From Bacteroides ndongoniae (lineage in GTDB: Bacteria; Bacteroidota; Bacteroidia; Bacteroidales; Bacteroidaceae), in contig NZ_FNVV01000014.1 of the NCBI RefSeq assembly GCF_900108345.1, forward strand, positions 1,907,664 to 1,971,663: a stretch of DNA of 64,000 bases, written 5' to 3'. This document shows positions 34,506 to 43,776 of the stretch, one piece after another; positions within the stretch are counted from its first letter, which is position 1; every line of letters starts with the position of its first letter. Made by a program: the position numbers and the translations under genes. The notes below the pieces were generated by a model, which was not told the DNA's origin, made no database searches, and saw only the letters and a program-made list of their open reading frames with translations.

Positions 34506-34682
34506 TATATTCAACTTTCTGATAATCACTACGCTTACATGCTTACCGACAGTATATCCGACTATCGGAAAAGAAACCCGTAAATAAGGGTTTAGCGTTC
34601 TTTTATAGGCATATCAGAGCTTCTGTTTTATACTGAGCAAGCAGCGTCTCTATTTAGACAAAATCTATATAGTGACTATTTT

Positions 34683-35576
34683 TCACTTATCCTTCTTACC
34701 AAACAGAGAGAAGTGAACGTAACGCTTCGGATGCGCCTTCAGGTCTTCCAACAGGCTGGCTGCATTGGCCGTAGTGGCACTCAAATTATTGTAAAGGGTA
34801 GGATCGTTGAACAGCAGTCCTACCGTATTGTCAGTACGTCCCAGCTTGTCTGTAATCATTTTTACGTTGGCAAGCGTAGAGTCTACACGCTGCATGGCAG
34901 CCGCATAATCTATATCTTTCAGATTATTGCTGATTTGGGCAAAATTATCACCAATGGTATTCAGTTTGCCGGTCAGTTGCGGAATATCCTTACTCATCAG
35001 CGTCTCCAGATGACGGCTTGTAACAGCCATACTGGCCGTCAGATCGCGAACATTGTGCAGCGTTGCAGGCAGTGCCGGATCGGCCAATACTGCATTCAAC
35101 GATGCCAATATGGAGTCGAGCTTAGGCAACATCTTCTCGATTTGCGGCACCATGGCGGCAGCCTGTTCCATTATGCCGTTGTTCAACCGTCCGGGAATGG
35201 TATCACCAACTTCGTGACGCTCGCGCGGATTGTTGACCAACAGCAGGGTCATCTTGATGCCTCCCAGCATATCGGAAGTCAACTCAGCCGAACTTCCCTT
35301 GGGAATACGCAATTCAGGGTCCACATCAATTTCGGCCACCACCTTGCCAGCCTGATTGTAATCGTAATATAACTCACGCACAATTCCCACCCGGAAACCG
35401 TCGGCAAAGACAGGGCTCGATTTAGTCAGTCCGTTGATATTCTGAAACTGTACATAAAAATAGTTCGACGGCTTGAACATGTGAATACCTTTCAGATAAT
35501 TGATGCCATACACCAGTATGCAAAGCGCTGCAATACCGGCAATACCTATCCTGACTTCTTTGGTTATATACTTCAT
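34683..35576 (-). CDS. MlaD/MCE-domain lipid transport protein
   Basis: A 297-residue protein anchored by one N-terminal helix (about 9-27, VRIGIAGIAALCILVYGINYL). The MCE domain (about 35-115, FYVQFQNINGLTKSSPVFADGFRVGIV) is followed by a helical tail with repeated LTASMAVTSR / LNTIGDNFAQISNNLKDID segments. In the Mla system such proteins carry phospholipid between the membranes with an ATPase and permease; those partners are not in the window. It lies 16 bp downstream of the amidase, forming an envelope operon. Confidence 0.85.
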   Translation of the reverse strand: MKYITKEVRIGIAGIAALCILVYGINYLKGIHMFKPSNYFYVQFQNINGLTKSSPVFADGFRVGIVRELYYDYNQAGKVVAEIDVDPELRIPKGSSAELTSDMLGGIKMTLLLVNNPRERHEVGDTIPGRLNNGIMEQAAAMVPQIEKMLPKLDSILASLNAVLADPALPATLHNVRDLTASMAVTSRHLETLMSKDIPQLTGKLNTIGDNFAQISNNLKDIDYAAAMQRVDSTLANVKMITDKLGRTDNTVGLLFNDPTLYNNLSATTANAASLLEDLKAHPKRYVHFSLFGKKDK

Positions 35577-35592
35577 GACGTTTGATGATTTC

Positions 35593-36819
35593 TTATTTTT
35601 TGTTTCTATTTTGCTTGAATTCTTTAATAGCGGCATTGACGTCCATCTTTTCTCCGTCGCGGAAGGCTATGATAAAGGCGTCCTTAAACTTCGCGGATAT
35701 GGCGCGCTTGGTACGCAACACCTTATTATAATCCGGCGAATCACCGTACGTATACTTATACAGACCTTTTTCTTTATAATGACCTACATCTTTCAACCCC
35801 TTCAAACGCTTATCGTTCTTGTTCAGGAGCTTCGAAGATGTCAGTATCTGTATTTTAAACACAATTCCGTTGCTTTTGGTTTTCTCGGGCTGCATGGCTT
35901 CCCGCGGACGTGGACGATGCTGCGCCGGTTCTTCTACTTTCTCTTTCAAGTCGGCTGCCGCATCCAGTGCAGGCTTTTCAACCGCGGGCTGCGGCTGCGC
36001 TTCGGGTACAACGGTATCCGAAGTACCGTTCAGACGTATTTCCTGTTCGCGCTTATATGTAAGGAAGGCACGATAGATGCCTTCTGCCAGCGAGGAAGCA
36101 CCAGTTTCTGAATTCAGATAACGTTCTTCTTCGGGAGTGGAAATGAAACCCAGTTCCACCAGAATGCTGGGCATGGCACTTGCCTTGAGCACCAGAAAAC
36201 CGGCCTGGTGCACACCACGGTCGCTGCGCTTGCAAGTATTACGGAACTGCTTCTGCACGAGCGATGCCAGATGTACACTTTGCGACATATATTTGTCTTG
36301 CATGAACTCGAAGATGATGTACGACTCGGAAGAGTTAGGATTGAACCCCGCATAACGTGTCTGATAGTCGCTTTCGTACAGGATGACGGAGTTTTCACGT
36401 TTAGCCACTTCCAGATTGGCATCCGACTTGGCCAAACCCAGCGTCCACGTCGAAGCACCCTTGGCGGTACGGTTGTTGGCCAGCGCATTGGTATGTATCG
36501 AAATGAAAAGATCCGCCTTGGCATTATTGGCTATCTCGGCACGGCGGTCGAGGGGGATAAACACATCACGGTTGCGGGTATAGATCACCTTGACGTCGGA
36601 ACAGTTCTTCTGAATCAGTTTGCCCAACTTAAGGGCAACATTCAGGTTGATGTTTTTCTCTTTGGAGATGCGCCCTACGGCTCCGGGGTCGTGACCACCG
36701 TGTCCGGCATCAATCACTACCACAAAATCCTTCGCTTCCGCATTGCCGATGCAGAAGGGGAAAAACAACAGGCTTAGGCAAATACCTATAAATAATATGT
36801 ATCGTCGATATGCGTTCAT
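35593..36819 (-). CDS. N-acetylmuramoyl-L-alanine amidase
   Basis: A 408-residue exported amidase that cuts peptide side chains from peptidoglycan. Signal peptide is at about 1-29. The amidase_3 fold (about 30-240) has zinc ligands H in DAGHGGHDPG, a Glu in the middle, H in FISIHTNA and catalytic Glu in ILVELGFIST. A proline-rich acidic linker (about 265-315) leads to a C-terminal SPOR-like region (VFKIQILTSSKLLNKNDKRLKGL...). It shares an operon with the mlaD-like gene. Confidence 0.9.
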   Translation of the reverse strand: MNAYRRYILFIGICLSLLFFPFCIGNAEAKDFVVVIDAGHGGHDPGAVGRISKEKNINLNVALKLGKLIQKNCSDVKVIYTRNRDVFIPLDRRAEIANNAKADLFISIHTNALANNRTAKGASTWTLGLAKSDANLEVAKRENSVILYESDYQTRYAGFNPNSSESYIIFEFMQDKYMSQSVHLASLVQKQFRNTCKRSDRGVHQAGFLVLKASAMPSILVELGFISTPEEERYLNSETGASSLAEGIYRAFLTYKREQEIRLNGTSDTVVPEAQPQPAVEKPALDAAADLKEKVEEPAQHRPRPREAMQPEKTKSNGIVFKIQILTSSKLLNKNDKRLKGLKDVGHYKEKGLYKYTYGDSPDYNKVLRTKRAISAKFKDAFIIAFRDGEKMDVNAAIKEFKQNRNKK

Positions 36820-36836
36820 ATATAAACTATCGTTTG

Positions 36837-36957
36837 CAAAGGTAGTGGAAATTTGGAGAAAACTCACTCTTTCGCTTAAGTTTTATCAGGAAGACAGCTT
36901 TTTAGCACAGTTTTTCGGGTATAAAAGAACAATTTACGCAAATTGGCAGTAATTTTG
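36837..36957. promoter_or_regulatory. Divergent promoters: amidase and transporter
   Basis: CAAAGGTA (36837-36844) reads TACCTTTG on the minus strand, 17 bp before the amidase start. TAATTTTG (36950-36957) is a plus-strand -7 box 27 bp before the transporter ATG. Confidence 0.65.
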
Positions 36958-36984
36958 CCGTCCGAAAATCGAAATGCAAGCACT

Positions 36985-37950
36985 ATGATTATCCGCTTTT
37001 TAAAGAACTGGACACTGCCCGTTGCAATGTTGGCAGGAACGATAGGGTATTTCATCCTTGCCAGAGTGCCCCTACTAGCCCCCACCAAACCTGTGGTAAA
37101 TGGCATGATTGCCTTCCTGACTCCTTTCCTGATTTTTGCCCAACTGCTGCTTACTTTCTGTAAGGTAGAAGTGCACAAACTGAAGCCGAAAGCATGGCAC
37201 GGATGGTTGCTGCTGTTTCAGACGGCGTCGTGTCTGGCGGTAGCGGCTCTGCTCATCTGTTGTCCGATGGACGAAGTCTACCGCGAAGTGTTCGAGGGTG
37301 CCATGGTCTGCCTCATCTGCCCCACGGCCACTGCCGCTGCTGTTATCACCGGCAAGTTGGGTGGAAGTGCTTCAAGCCTGACTACGTATACGCTGCTCTC
37401 CAATCTGCTGGCTGCCGTTGCCGTGCCGCTGGTCTTTCCGCTGGTCGAGCCTCATGCCGACATCAGCTTCTTTTCGGCTTTCCTGAAGATATTGGGCAAG
37501 GTGTTCCCGTTGCTGCTCTGCCCTTTCTTCCTGGCCTGGTTCCTGCGGGCTTTCGTGCCGAAGGTACACCAAATTCTGCTGGGCTTCCGCGATGCCGCCT
37601 TCTACTTGTGGGCCGTAGCGCTGGCCATCGTTTCGGGCCAGACGGTACGTTCGCTGGTCAACAGTGACGCACCCGTCTTTGTAGAAATATTAATAGCCGT
37701 TGCCGGACTGATCACCTGTTGCGTACAGTTCTATCTGGGCAAACGCATAGGCGGACACTACCACGAACGCATCAGCGGCGGACAGGCATTGGGACAGAAG
37801 AATACCGTGCTTGCCATCTGGATGGCCTACACCTACCTGAACCCATTGTCGTCGGTAGGTCCGGGCTCGTACGTGCTGTGGCAAAACATCATCAACTCCT
37901 GGCAGCTCTGGAAAAAGAGGAAAAAAGAAGAGGCAGAACAAGCCTGCTGA
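36985..37950 (+). CDS. Membrane transporter of the bile-acid:sodium symporter-like fold
   Basis: A 321-residue protein with nine or ten predicted helices. Conserved polar breaks, CPTATAAAVITGKLGGSASSLTTYTLLSNLLAAVAVPL (about 110-147) and the C-terminal NPLSSVGPG, look like the crossover helices of BASS or auxin-efflux-type carriers. The substrate is unknown. Start ATG 36985 gives a proper first helix. It is followed by repeat array copy 3 and a TonB receptor gene. The basic tail ends KKRKKEEAEQAC. Confidence 0.7.
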   Translation: MIIRFLKNWTLPVAMLAGTIGYFILARVPLLAPTKPVVNGMIAFLTPFLIFAQLLLTFCKVEVHKLKPKAWHGWLLLFQTASCLAVAALLICCPMDEVYREVFEGAMVCLICPTATAAAVITGKLGGSASSLTTYTLLSNLLAAVAVPLVFPLVEPHADISFFSAFLKILGKVFPLLLCPFFLAWFLRAFVPKVHQILLGFRDAAFYLWAVALAIVSGQTVRSLVNSDAPVFVEILIAVAGLITCCVQFYLGKRIGGHYHERISGGQALGQKNTVLAIWMAYTYLNPLSSVGPGSYVLWQNIINSWQLWKKRKKEEAEQAC

Positions 37951-37988
37951 AAGGCTTCCGAAACATTGCCTGCAACCCGTTTCTGGGA

Positions 37989-38062
37989 CACTTGCACGGC
38001 TCGCGAACAACACAAGTGTGGCTCGCGAGCCGTACAAGTGTCGAACACGAGCCGTGCAAGTG
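37989..38062. repeat. 22-bp array, family 2, copy 3, with an orientation switch
   Basis: Two forward 22-bp units (37989-38010 and 38011-38032) are followed by two reversed ones (38033-38054 and from 38055). The switch is centred on the perfect palindrome GGCTCGCGAGCC at 38020-38031. CACTTGCACGGCTCG at 37989-38003 returns exactly inverted at 38048-38062. Confidence 0.85.
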
Positions 38063-38147
38063 TTTCTCAACACCCCCTCCAGAAGGCTTCTGAAGGGGGA
38101 CTTTTCATTTCTTGAACCGCCTTGTGCCGCAAATAAAACAAAACCGT

Positions 38148-38155
38148 TACCTTTG
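38148..38155 (+). promoter_or_regulatory. -7 box of the TonB receptor gene
   Basis: TACCTTTG matches TAnnTTTG 33 bp before the receptor ATG at 38189. Confidence 0.65.
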
Positions 38156-38188
38156 TAGAAAACAACTATACACAAAAATTCTGACGCC

Positions 38189-40591
38189 ATGCCCAGAAAC
38201 CTTTGGATCGTCCTACTGCTTGCCGGCCTGTACCTGTGCGCCGGTTCTTTATCCGCCGCTCCCCAGCAGCGCAATGTGTCCTACCCAGTCAGCGGTAAAG
38301 TAATCGACAAGAATTCGCGCCAGCCCGTGGCCTACGCCAACGTCTCCGTCAACGGCCTGCCGGGCAAAGGGGCATCGACCGACTCGCTCGGCATGTTCCG
38401 CATCGAACAGGTGCCGCCGGGCATCTACCGCCTGCAAGCCTCATGCATCGGCTACCTGACGGTGCTTACCCCCGAATACATCGTATCGGCCTCGACTCCC
38501 TTCGTCGAAATCGAAATGGAAGAAGACGCCAATCTGCTCGAAGCCGTCGTCGTCAAACCCTCGCCCTTCCGCAAGAGCATCGAAAGTCCCGTGGGAATGC
38601 GCATCATCGGCCTGCAGGAGATCGAGAAAAGCCCGGGAGCCAACCGCGACGTGTCGCGCATCGTGCGTGCCTATCCCGGTGTGTCGTTCTCGCCCATCGG
38701 CTATCGCAACGACCTCATTGTGCGAGGCGGTTCGCCCTCGGAAAACCGTTTCTACATGGACGGCATCGAGATACCCAACATCAACCACTTTGCCACACAA
38801 GGCGCTTCGGGCGGCCCCGTCAGCATTGTCAACGCCGACCTGATACGCGAGATTACCTTCTATACCGGTGCTTTCCCCGCCAACCGCTCGGGAGCCCTCA
38901 GTTCGGTGCTCGACTTCCAGCTGAAAGACGGCAACCCCGACAAGCAGACGTTCAAGGCCACACTGGGTGCTTCGGAAGTCTCGCTCAGCGGTGCCGGACA
39001 CCTGAGCAAACGCACCACTTACCTCTTCTCGGCACGGCAGTCGTACCTGCAAATGCTGTTCAAAGTGCTGGGGCTGCCCTTCCTGCCCAACTTCATCGAC
39101 GGACAGTTCAAGGTGAAGACCCGCTTCTCCGACCACGACGAGCTGACCTTGCTCGGTCTGGTGGGCATCGACAAGATGAAGCTGAATACCGACGAGAAAG
39201 GCGAGGATGCCAAATACCTGCTGAGCTACCTGCCTACCATCAATCAGGAGACCTTCACGCTGGGTGCTACCTACAAGCACTACAGCGGCCAGCACGTACA
39301 GACCCTGACCCTGAGCCACAACTACCTGAACAACCGCAACCTGAAGTATCGCAACAACGACAACTCGTCGGAAGATAACCTGACGCTGCGCCTGCGTTCC
39401 ATCGAGCAAAAGACAACCCTCCGCTTCGAGAACCAGACCAACCTGAACCTGTGGACCCTGAAAGCCGGAGCCGAACTGAACCACATCACCTACAGCAACG
39501 ACTCGCGCCAACGGTTCTACACCAACGCCGCACAGCTGCTGACATACGACACCTGGCTGCGCATCTTCAGCTTCGGTGCTTTCGTCACCGGCAACTATAC
39601 CACGCCCGACAAGCGTTTCTCCCTCTCGGCAGGCGTGCGCATGGACGGCAGCAACTACAATAGCGACATGAAACAACTGTGGAAGCAGTTCTCGCCCCGG
39701 CTGTCGGCCTCGTACAACCTGACCGACCAATGGAGCCTGAGCGCCAACGCCGGATTGTACTACCAGTTACCGCCCTACACCTCGATGGGATATAAAGACA
39801 ACGACGGTGCCTATATCAACAAGCAATTTAAATACATGCAGGTAGGCGAAACGGCTCTTGGTGTAGACTGGCATCTGCAAGACCGCTTCATGGTGTCGGT
39901 CGAAGGCTTCTTCAAGCGTTACGGACAGATACCTTATTCGCTGACCGACGATATTCCCCTGCTGTGCAAGGGCAACGACTACGGTGTAGTGGGCAACGAA
40001 GCCCTGACCTCCACTGCCCAAGGCCGCGCCTATGGTGTGGAGACCATGTTCCGCTGGCAAGTGCCCGGTCGCTTCAATGTAGTATCTTCGTTCACCCTCT
40101 TCAAAAGCGAATACCGCAACGGACAGAACGATGCCTACATTCCCTCGGCCTGGGACAACCGCTTCATCCTGAACCTAAGCGGCACCTACAACCTGCCTCG
40201 CCGCTGGAGCATCGGAGGCAAGCTGAGCTACATCGGTGGTTCGCCCTACACGCCTTACGACGAAGACAAGTCCTCGCTCGTCGAAGCCTGGGATGCCAAA
40301 GGACAACCCTACTACGACTACAGCCGCTACAACACCGAACGACTGCCCTCGTTTGCCCAGCTGGACGTGCGTGTGGATAAGTCATTCTACTTCCGCCGCT
40401 GTATGTTAGGCCTCTACCTTGACATCCAGAACATCACCGGCAACAAGCTGAAGCAACCCGACGTCATCATGAGCACGGGTGTGATAGAGAATCCGTCGGC
40501 ACCTGCTTCCGAACAACGTTACAAGATGAAGTATCTGAAACAGGAAAGCGGCACCCTGCTGCCTACACTGGGTGTAACGCTTGAGTTCTGA
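38189..40591 (+). CDS. TonB-dependent receptor
   Basis: An 800-residue outer-membrane receptor. Signal peptide (about 1-24); carboxypeptidase-like beta domain (about 31-120, GKVIDKNSRQPVAYANVSVNGLPGKG); plug domain (about 130-240) with GVSFSPIGYRNDLIVRGGSPSENRFYMDGIEIPNINHF; then the barrel to the end, closing in TLGVTLEF. It imports a large or scarce ligand with energy from TonB. There is no SusD partner, so it is not a classic glycan locus; cobalamin, iron or a peptide are possible. It converges on the bile salt hydrolase gene. Confidence 0.9.
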   Translation: MPRNLWIVLLLAGLYLCAGSLSAAPQQRNVSYPVSGKVIDKNSRQPVAYANVSVNGLPGKGASTDSLGMFRIEQVPPGIYRLQASCIGYLTVLTPEYIVSASTPFVEIEMEEDANLLEAVVVKPSPFRKSIESPVGMRIIGLQEIEKSPGANRDVSRIVRAYPGVSFSPIGYRNDLIVRGGSPSENRFYMDGIEIPNINHFATQGASGGPVSIVNADLIREITFYTGAFPANRSGALSSVLDFQLKDGNPDKQTFKATLGASEVSLSGAGHLSKRTTYLFSARQSYLQMLFKVLGLPFLPNFIDGQFKVKTRFSDHDELTLLGLVGIDKMKLNTDEKGEDAKYLLSYLPTINQETFTLGATYKHYSGQHVQTLTLSHNYLNNRNLKYRNNDNSSEDNLTLRLRSIEQKTTLRFENQTNLNLWTLKAGAELNHITYSNDSRQRFYTNAAQLLTYDTWLRIFSFGAFVTGNYTTPDKRFSLSAGVRMDGSNYNSDMKQLWKQFSPRLSASYNLTDQWSLSANAGLYYQLPPYTSMGYKDNDGAYINKQFKYMQVGETALGVDWHLQDRFMVSVEGFFKRYGQIPYSLTDDIPLLCKGNDYGVVGNEALTSTAQGRAYGVETMFRWQVPGRFNVVSSFTLFKSEYRNGQNDAYIPSAWDNRFILNLSGTYNLPRRWSIGGKLSYIGGSPYTPYDEDKSSLVEAWDAKGQPYYDYSRYNTERLPSFAQLDVRVDKSFYFRRCMLGLYLDIQNITGNKLKQPDVIMSTGVIENPSAPASEQRYKMKYLKQESGTLLPTLGVTLEF

Positions 40592-40691
40592 CAACAGCCG
40601 CTCTTCGTCAGGGGCGGCCGTCACAATCCGCCTGCCTCGCAACAACCAACTGCCTATGTTACGCGGCTAAAATAGGTTGTACAGCCCTTCG

Positions 40692-40757
40692 TTTTTTCAT
40701 AGTTAAGAAAATATTTTTTCCTAACTGGATAGTTATTTTTTCCTAACTGAGAAAAAA
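40692..40757. repeat. 22-bp array, family 3, copy 2 (three units)
   Basis: Three exact 22-bp units: 40692-40713, 40714-40735, 40736-40757. The core is TTTTTTCCTAACTGG. The first is diverged. It lies between the convergent receptor and bile salt hydrolase genes. The rest of this 344-bp gap holds the hairpin at 40834-40876. Confidence 0.8.
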
Positions 40758-40833
40758 TGCGTGCGTCCCCATCCCAATATTACGGTGAAACTTCACCCTG
40801 CAAACCTCCGAAAAAGTAACCATCCAATAACAG

Positions 40834-40876
40834 CAGATTCCCTTTTTCGGTACAGAGGACCGAAAAAGGGAATCTG
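40834..40876. terminator. 18-bp perfect hairpin between convergent genes
   Basis: CAGATTCCCTTTTTCGGT (40834-40851) and its full complement (40859-40876) with a seven-base loop. It is 60 bp after the bile salt hydrolase stop and likely ends transcription from both sides, though there is no long T-run. Confidence 0.7.
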
Positions 40877-40935
40877 TATTTGTCGGTCTGATCTGTAGCC
40901 AGTTCCGACACTTTTCAGTATAATATCGCCTCCGG

Positions 40936-42027
40936 TTATTTATTGGCGATCTTCACCGGTACCACCGGTTGTTGCTTTTCCGCATCCAGCGGAACGGCGC
41001 GATACTTCACTTTGCCGAAGTCAATCGTCTTCAGGTCGATGCTGCGGATGGCGCTGTTGTACATCGTGCGGTAGTAGATGATGCGGTCGGCCATGTCCGT
41101 TGCCGATGTCCACTGCGTAGCGCTCGGAATGTCGGCAGGTATCTTGCCCGCCTGAAACTCGATGCCCACGGGAATATCGAAGTTATTCAGTATCTGGAAA
41201 CCTTGAAGCACCGTCTTCAGTGCCGTGTCCTGCACCGGTGCCGTAGCCTGATAGAAAGCTGCCCGCACAAAACGTGAAGGAGGTGTCACGTCGCCCGGTA
41301 TACCCAGAAAACCGCTGCCCGCACCAAACGAAGCAAGCTTTGCACCGCCCAACGACTGAGCCGGAGCCGTACCCGGATAAAGGTTGACGTAATTGTTCAG
41401 GTTGGTAAGCTGCCAGTCGAAACTGGGCGAATTGGTCAGCACACCCAGCGGATTCTCATAGAACTTGGGCTTTCCATCAATCATTTCCAGCACAATCTGA
41501 CGTCCCGACGGTTCGGTAAAACGCCAGTGAACGGTAGAGGCACGCGGATCTATATTAATAATGTGTACCTCGCTCACCGCCTGTTTCACTTCGTCCACGG
41601 TGGCACACTGGCCCAGTATCCACGAAACCAATTGCAGGTCGGCAATACTCTTGTCCTGCAATGCCTCGTCAAACTTCTCGTACTCACCATAATTGGGGAA
41701 GTAGAACAATCCGGCCGAAAGTCCCGCTTCGTTCAGCCCCTCGGCCACAAAGTCTTTCTGTTCTACAGCCAGTCCCACGTATCCGTAACGCGCCTTGAAG
41801 GTCATGCCCGTTATACCCGCAGGCGTATATGAACGCTGCTCATAGCCGCGGGGCACAATGACGTATTGACTGTTGAGGTCGCTTCCGCCCCACTCGATGG
41901 TTCGTGCCACGACAGTGACACTATCTTTACTTTTCAGGGTAATGCCCGTGCAAGCCTCGGCAGGTAAAGGATAGGCAAACATGCTTCCTATGCCCATTGC
42001 AATTGCCAACAAAATCCTTGATTTCAT
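40936..42027 (-). CDS. Bile salt hydrolase / penicillin V acylase family protein
   Basis: A 363-residue Ntn-hydrolase. The signal peptide MKSRILLAIAMGIGSMFAYPLPAEA should be cut just before C26, exposing the nucleophile Cys of the family (C-TGITLK). The family residues R in VARTIEWGG and N in VLTNSP are visible. It would cut conjugated bile salts into bile acid and taurine or glycine, outside the cytoplasm. The family also contains penicillin V acylases, so the substrate is not proven. Single gene, next to a TonB receptor. Confidence 0.88.
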   Translation of the reverse strand: MKSRILLAIAMGIGSMFAYPLPAEACTGITLKSKDSVTVVARTIEWGGSDLNSQYVIVPRGYEQRSYTPAGITGMTFKARYGYVGLAVEQKDFVAEGLNEAGLSAGLFYFPNYGEYEKFDEALQDKSIADLQLVSWILGQCATVDEVKQAVSEVHIINIDPRASTVHWRFTEPSGRQIVLEMIDGKPKFYENPLGVLTNSPSFDWQLTNLNNYVNLYPGTAPAQSLGGAKLASFGAGSGFLGIPGDVTPPSRFVRAAFYQATAPVQDTALKTVLQGFQILNNFDIPVGIEFQAGKIPADIPSATQWTSATDMADRIIYYRTMYNSAIRSIDLKTIDFGKVKYRAVPLDAEKQQPVVPVKIANK

Positions 42028-42081
42028 ACTCTTATACTTATTTATATATTAAAACTTTATCCATGCCTTATCGACAGAAAA

Positions 42082-42089
42082 CAAACATA
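42082..42089 (-). promoter_or_regulatory. -7 box of the bile salt hydrolase gene
   Basis: CAAACATA reads TATGTTTG on the minus strand, matching TAnnTTTG 54 bp before the start codon. Confidence 0.5.
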
Positions 42090-42229
42090 CAACTTTTTCA
42101 AATCGCTACTGTTCTGTTTTCCTCTGCCCTTCGTGCAGTTTTAAGTCATTTGAGAAGAAACAAAATCAGAATAGAATATGTTCAGTCATTTCAACAAACC
42201 AGCGGCTTTATTCCGAGAGCCGACAAGCA

Positions 42230-43192
42230 TCAGGCATCTTTGCGCATAAGCGTTCTTTCGATATTGTATCGGGGTCGGTCTTTTACTTCGATATATATTT
42301 TTCCAATATATTCGCCGACAATCCCCAATGCAGCCAAGATAAAACCGCCTACTAACCAGATTGAAATAATCAGTGAAGCCCAGCCAGGTACCGTATCGTG
42401 AATGTAATGAGTGTACAGCGTCCATATCGTCACCCCAATCCCGATAAGTATAAAGACACAGCCTAGCCAGAAAATCATGCGTACCGGCTTGACGGAAAAA
42501 GAAGTTATTCCGTCGATAGCGAAGTCGAGCATCTTCTTTAGCGGATATTTAGACTCTCCAGCCCAACGCTTGGATCGGTTATAATAGACGCACGTAGTCT
42601 GATAACCTATCAACGGAACCAAACCACGAAGAAAAAGGTTACGCTCACGGAAACGGGCCAACTGCTGTAACGCCCTCTTACTCATCAGACGATAATCGGC
42701 ATGGTTATAGACCGTCTTTACGCCCATCATGTTCATCAGCCGATAAAAAGCCTGTGCCGTTTCACGTTTGAACCAGGTATCGGTTTTCCGTTCCTTACGT
42801 ACTCCGTAAACAATGTCATAGCCTTCCTTATACCGGCGAACCATCTCCGCAATGACAAGGATGTCGTCCTGCAAGTCTGCATCAATGGAAACGGCAATAT
42901 CACAATAGTCCTTCACCAGATCAAGTCCTGCCATCAAAGCATTCTGATGTCCCACATTTCCGGCCAGATTCAGTCCGCACGCATAAGATTCGTGCTGATA
43001 CAGGTCTTGAATGATGGGCCAGGTCTGGTCGGTACTACCATCGTTCACATACAATACATAACTGTCAGACGCTATCTGCTTTTCTTCTATCAGCTGGTCA
43101 AGCAACTGACTCAGCCTTTTGTGGGTTTCATGCAACACAGCCTCTTCTTTATAGCAAGGCACAACAATCGCCAGGCAGGGGATTTCTTTCAT
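42230..43192 (-). CDS. GtrB-type polyprenyl-phosphate glycosyltransferase
   Basis: A 320-residue family 2 glycosyltransferase. The front half has AIVVPCYKEEAVL, YVNDGSTDQTW and SIDADLQDD (DxD). The rear half has two membrane helices (about 232-256 and 265-290). This is the layout of GtrB/ArnC enzymes, which load a sugar onto undecaprenyl phosphate. A GtrA flippase gene lies 87 bp upstream on the same strand and an ArnT-like transferase is divergent, so the three likely make, flip and use one lipid-linked sugar. Confidence 0.88.
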   Translation of the reverse strand: MKEIPCLAIVVPCYKEEAVLHETHKRLSQLLDQLIEEKQIASDSYVLYVNDGSTDQTWPIIQDLYQHESYACGLNLAGNVGHQNALMAGLDLVKDYCDIAVSIDADLQDDILVIAEMVRRYKEGYDIVYGVRKERKTDTWFKRETAQAFYRLMNMMGVKTVYNHADYRLMSKRALQQLARFRERNLFLRGLVPLIGYQTTCVYYNRSKRWAGESKYPLKKMLDFAIDGITSFSVKPVRMIFWLGCVFILIGIGVTIWTLYTHYIHDTVPGWASLIISIWLVGGFILAALGIVGEYIGKIYIEVKDRPRYNIERTLMRKDA

Positions 43193-43279
43193 ACCAAAAC
43201 CAAGAGTTTATATTACTTTCTGCAATATTCGTAAGAAAACATGAGATTTGCAAATTATCGCCGCCGCTTTTTAGGCTTC

Positions 43280-43678
43280 CTACGACTTTCCGTCCAGCCG
43301 CTTATTTTTAAAGACGAACCTTACGAGCAGAAAATTGACCGGAATAGCAATGGCAAACACCGGCACAGGCGCCAACGTTTTGGAAATGCCCAGCCACAGA
43401 AACAGATTCAGCAGCCCCATGTGAAGCAGGTAATTGACCAGATGCGCACCACCAAAACCGAAAGCTTTGCTCCACGAAGGCTTTTGTCCGAACGTGAAAT
43501 AAGCCGTCAGATAGAAGTTAGCTACAAAACTGATGGCATAACCCAGCGTATAGGCCACATTGACATTGATGACCCACTGCAAGACAAAATAAACACCGTA
43601 ATGCAAGGCTGTGGCAAACACGCCCACCATCACAAAACGAAAGAATTCGGGTAATTGTCTCAGCTTCTTTATATCCAT
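43280..43678 (-). CDS. GtrA-family membrane protein
   Basis: A 132-residue protein with four membrane helices (FFRFVMVGVFATALHYGVYF; VAYTLGYAISFVANFYLTAYF; LVNYLLHMGLLNLFLWLG; PVFAIAIPVNFLLVRFVF). GtrA proteins are thought to flip lipid-linked sugars across the inner membrane. Start at 43678 is used; 43690 is equally possible. A basic C terminus (RFVFKNKRLDGKS) faces the cytoplasm. It precedes the gtrB-like gene. Confidence 0.85.
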   Translation of the reverse strand: MDIKKLRQLPEFFRFVMVGVFATALHYGVYFVLQWVINVNVAYTLGYAISFVANFYLTAYFTFGQKPSWSKAFGFGGAHLVNYLLHMGLLNLFLWLGISKTLAPVPVFAIAIPVNFLLVRFVFKNKRLDGKS

Positions 43679-43706
43679 ATTTCGGTTCATGCTATCATTG
43701 CTGGTA

Positions 43707-43744
43707 CAAAGTTAGGTATTGTTTCAGAATTATTCGTACTTTTG
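43707..43744. promoter_or_regulatory. Divergent promoters: gtrA-like and arnT-like genes
   Basis: CAAAGTTA (43707-43714) reads TAACTTTG on the minus strand, and TACTTTTG (43737-43744) is the plus-strand -7 box 32 bp before the transferase ATG. The two genes share a 98-bp region. Confidence 0.65.
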
Positions 43745-43776
43745 CGGCTGGAAAACGTAAATAAGAGACAAAGATT

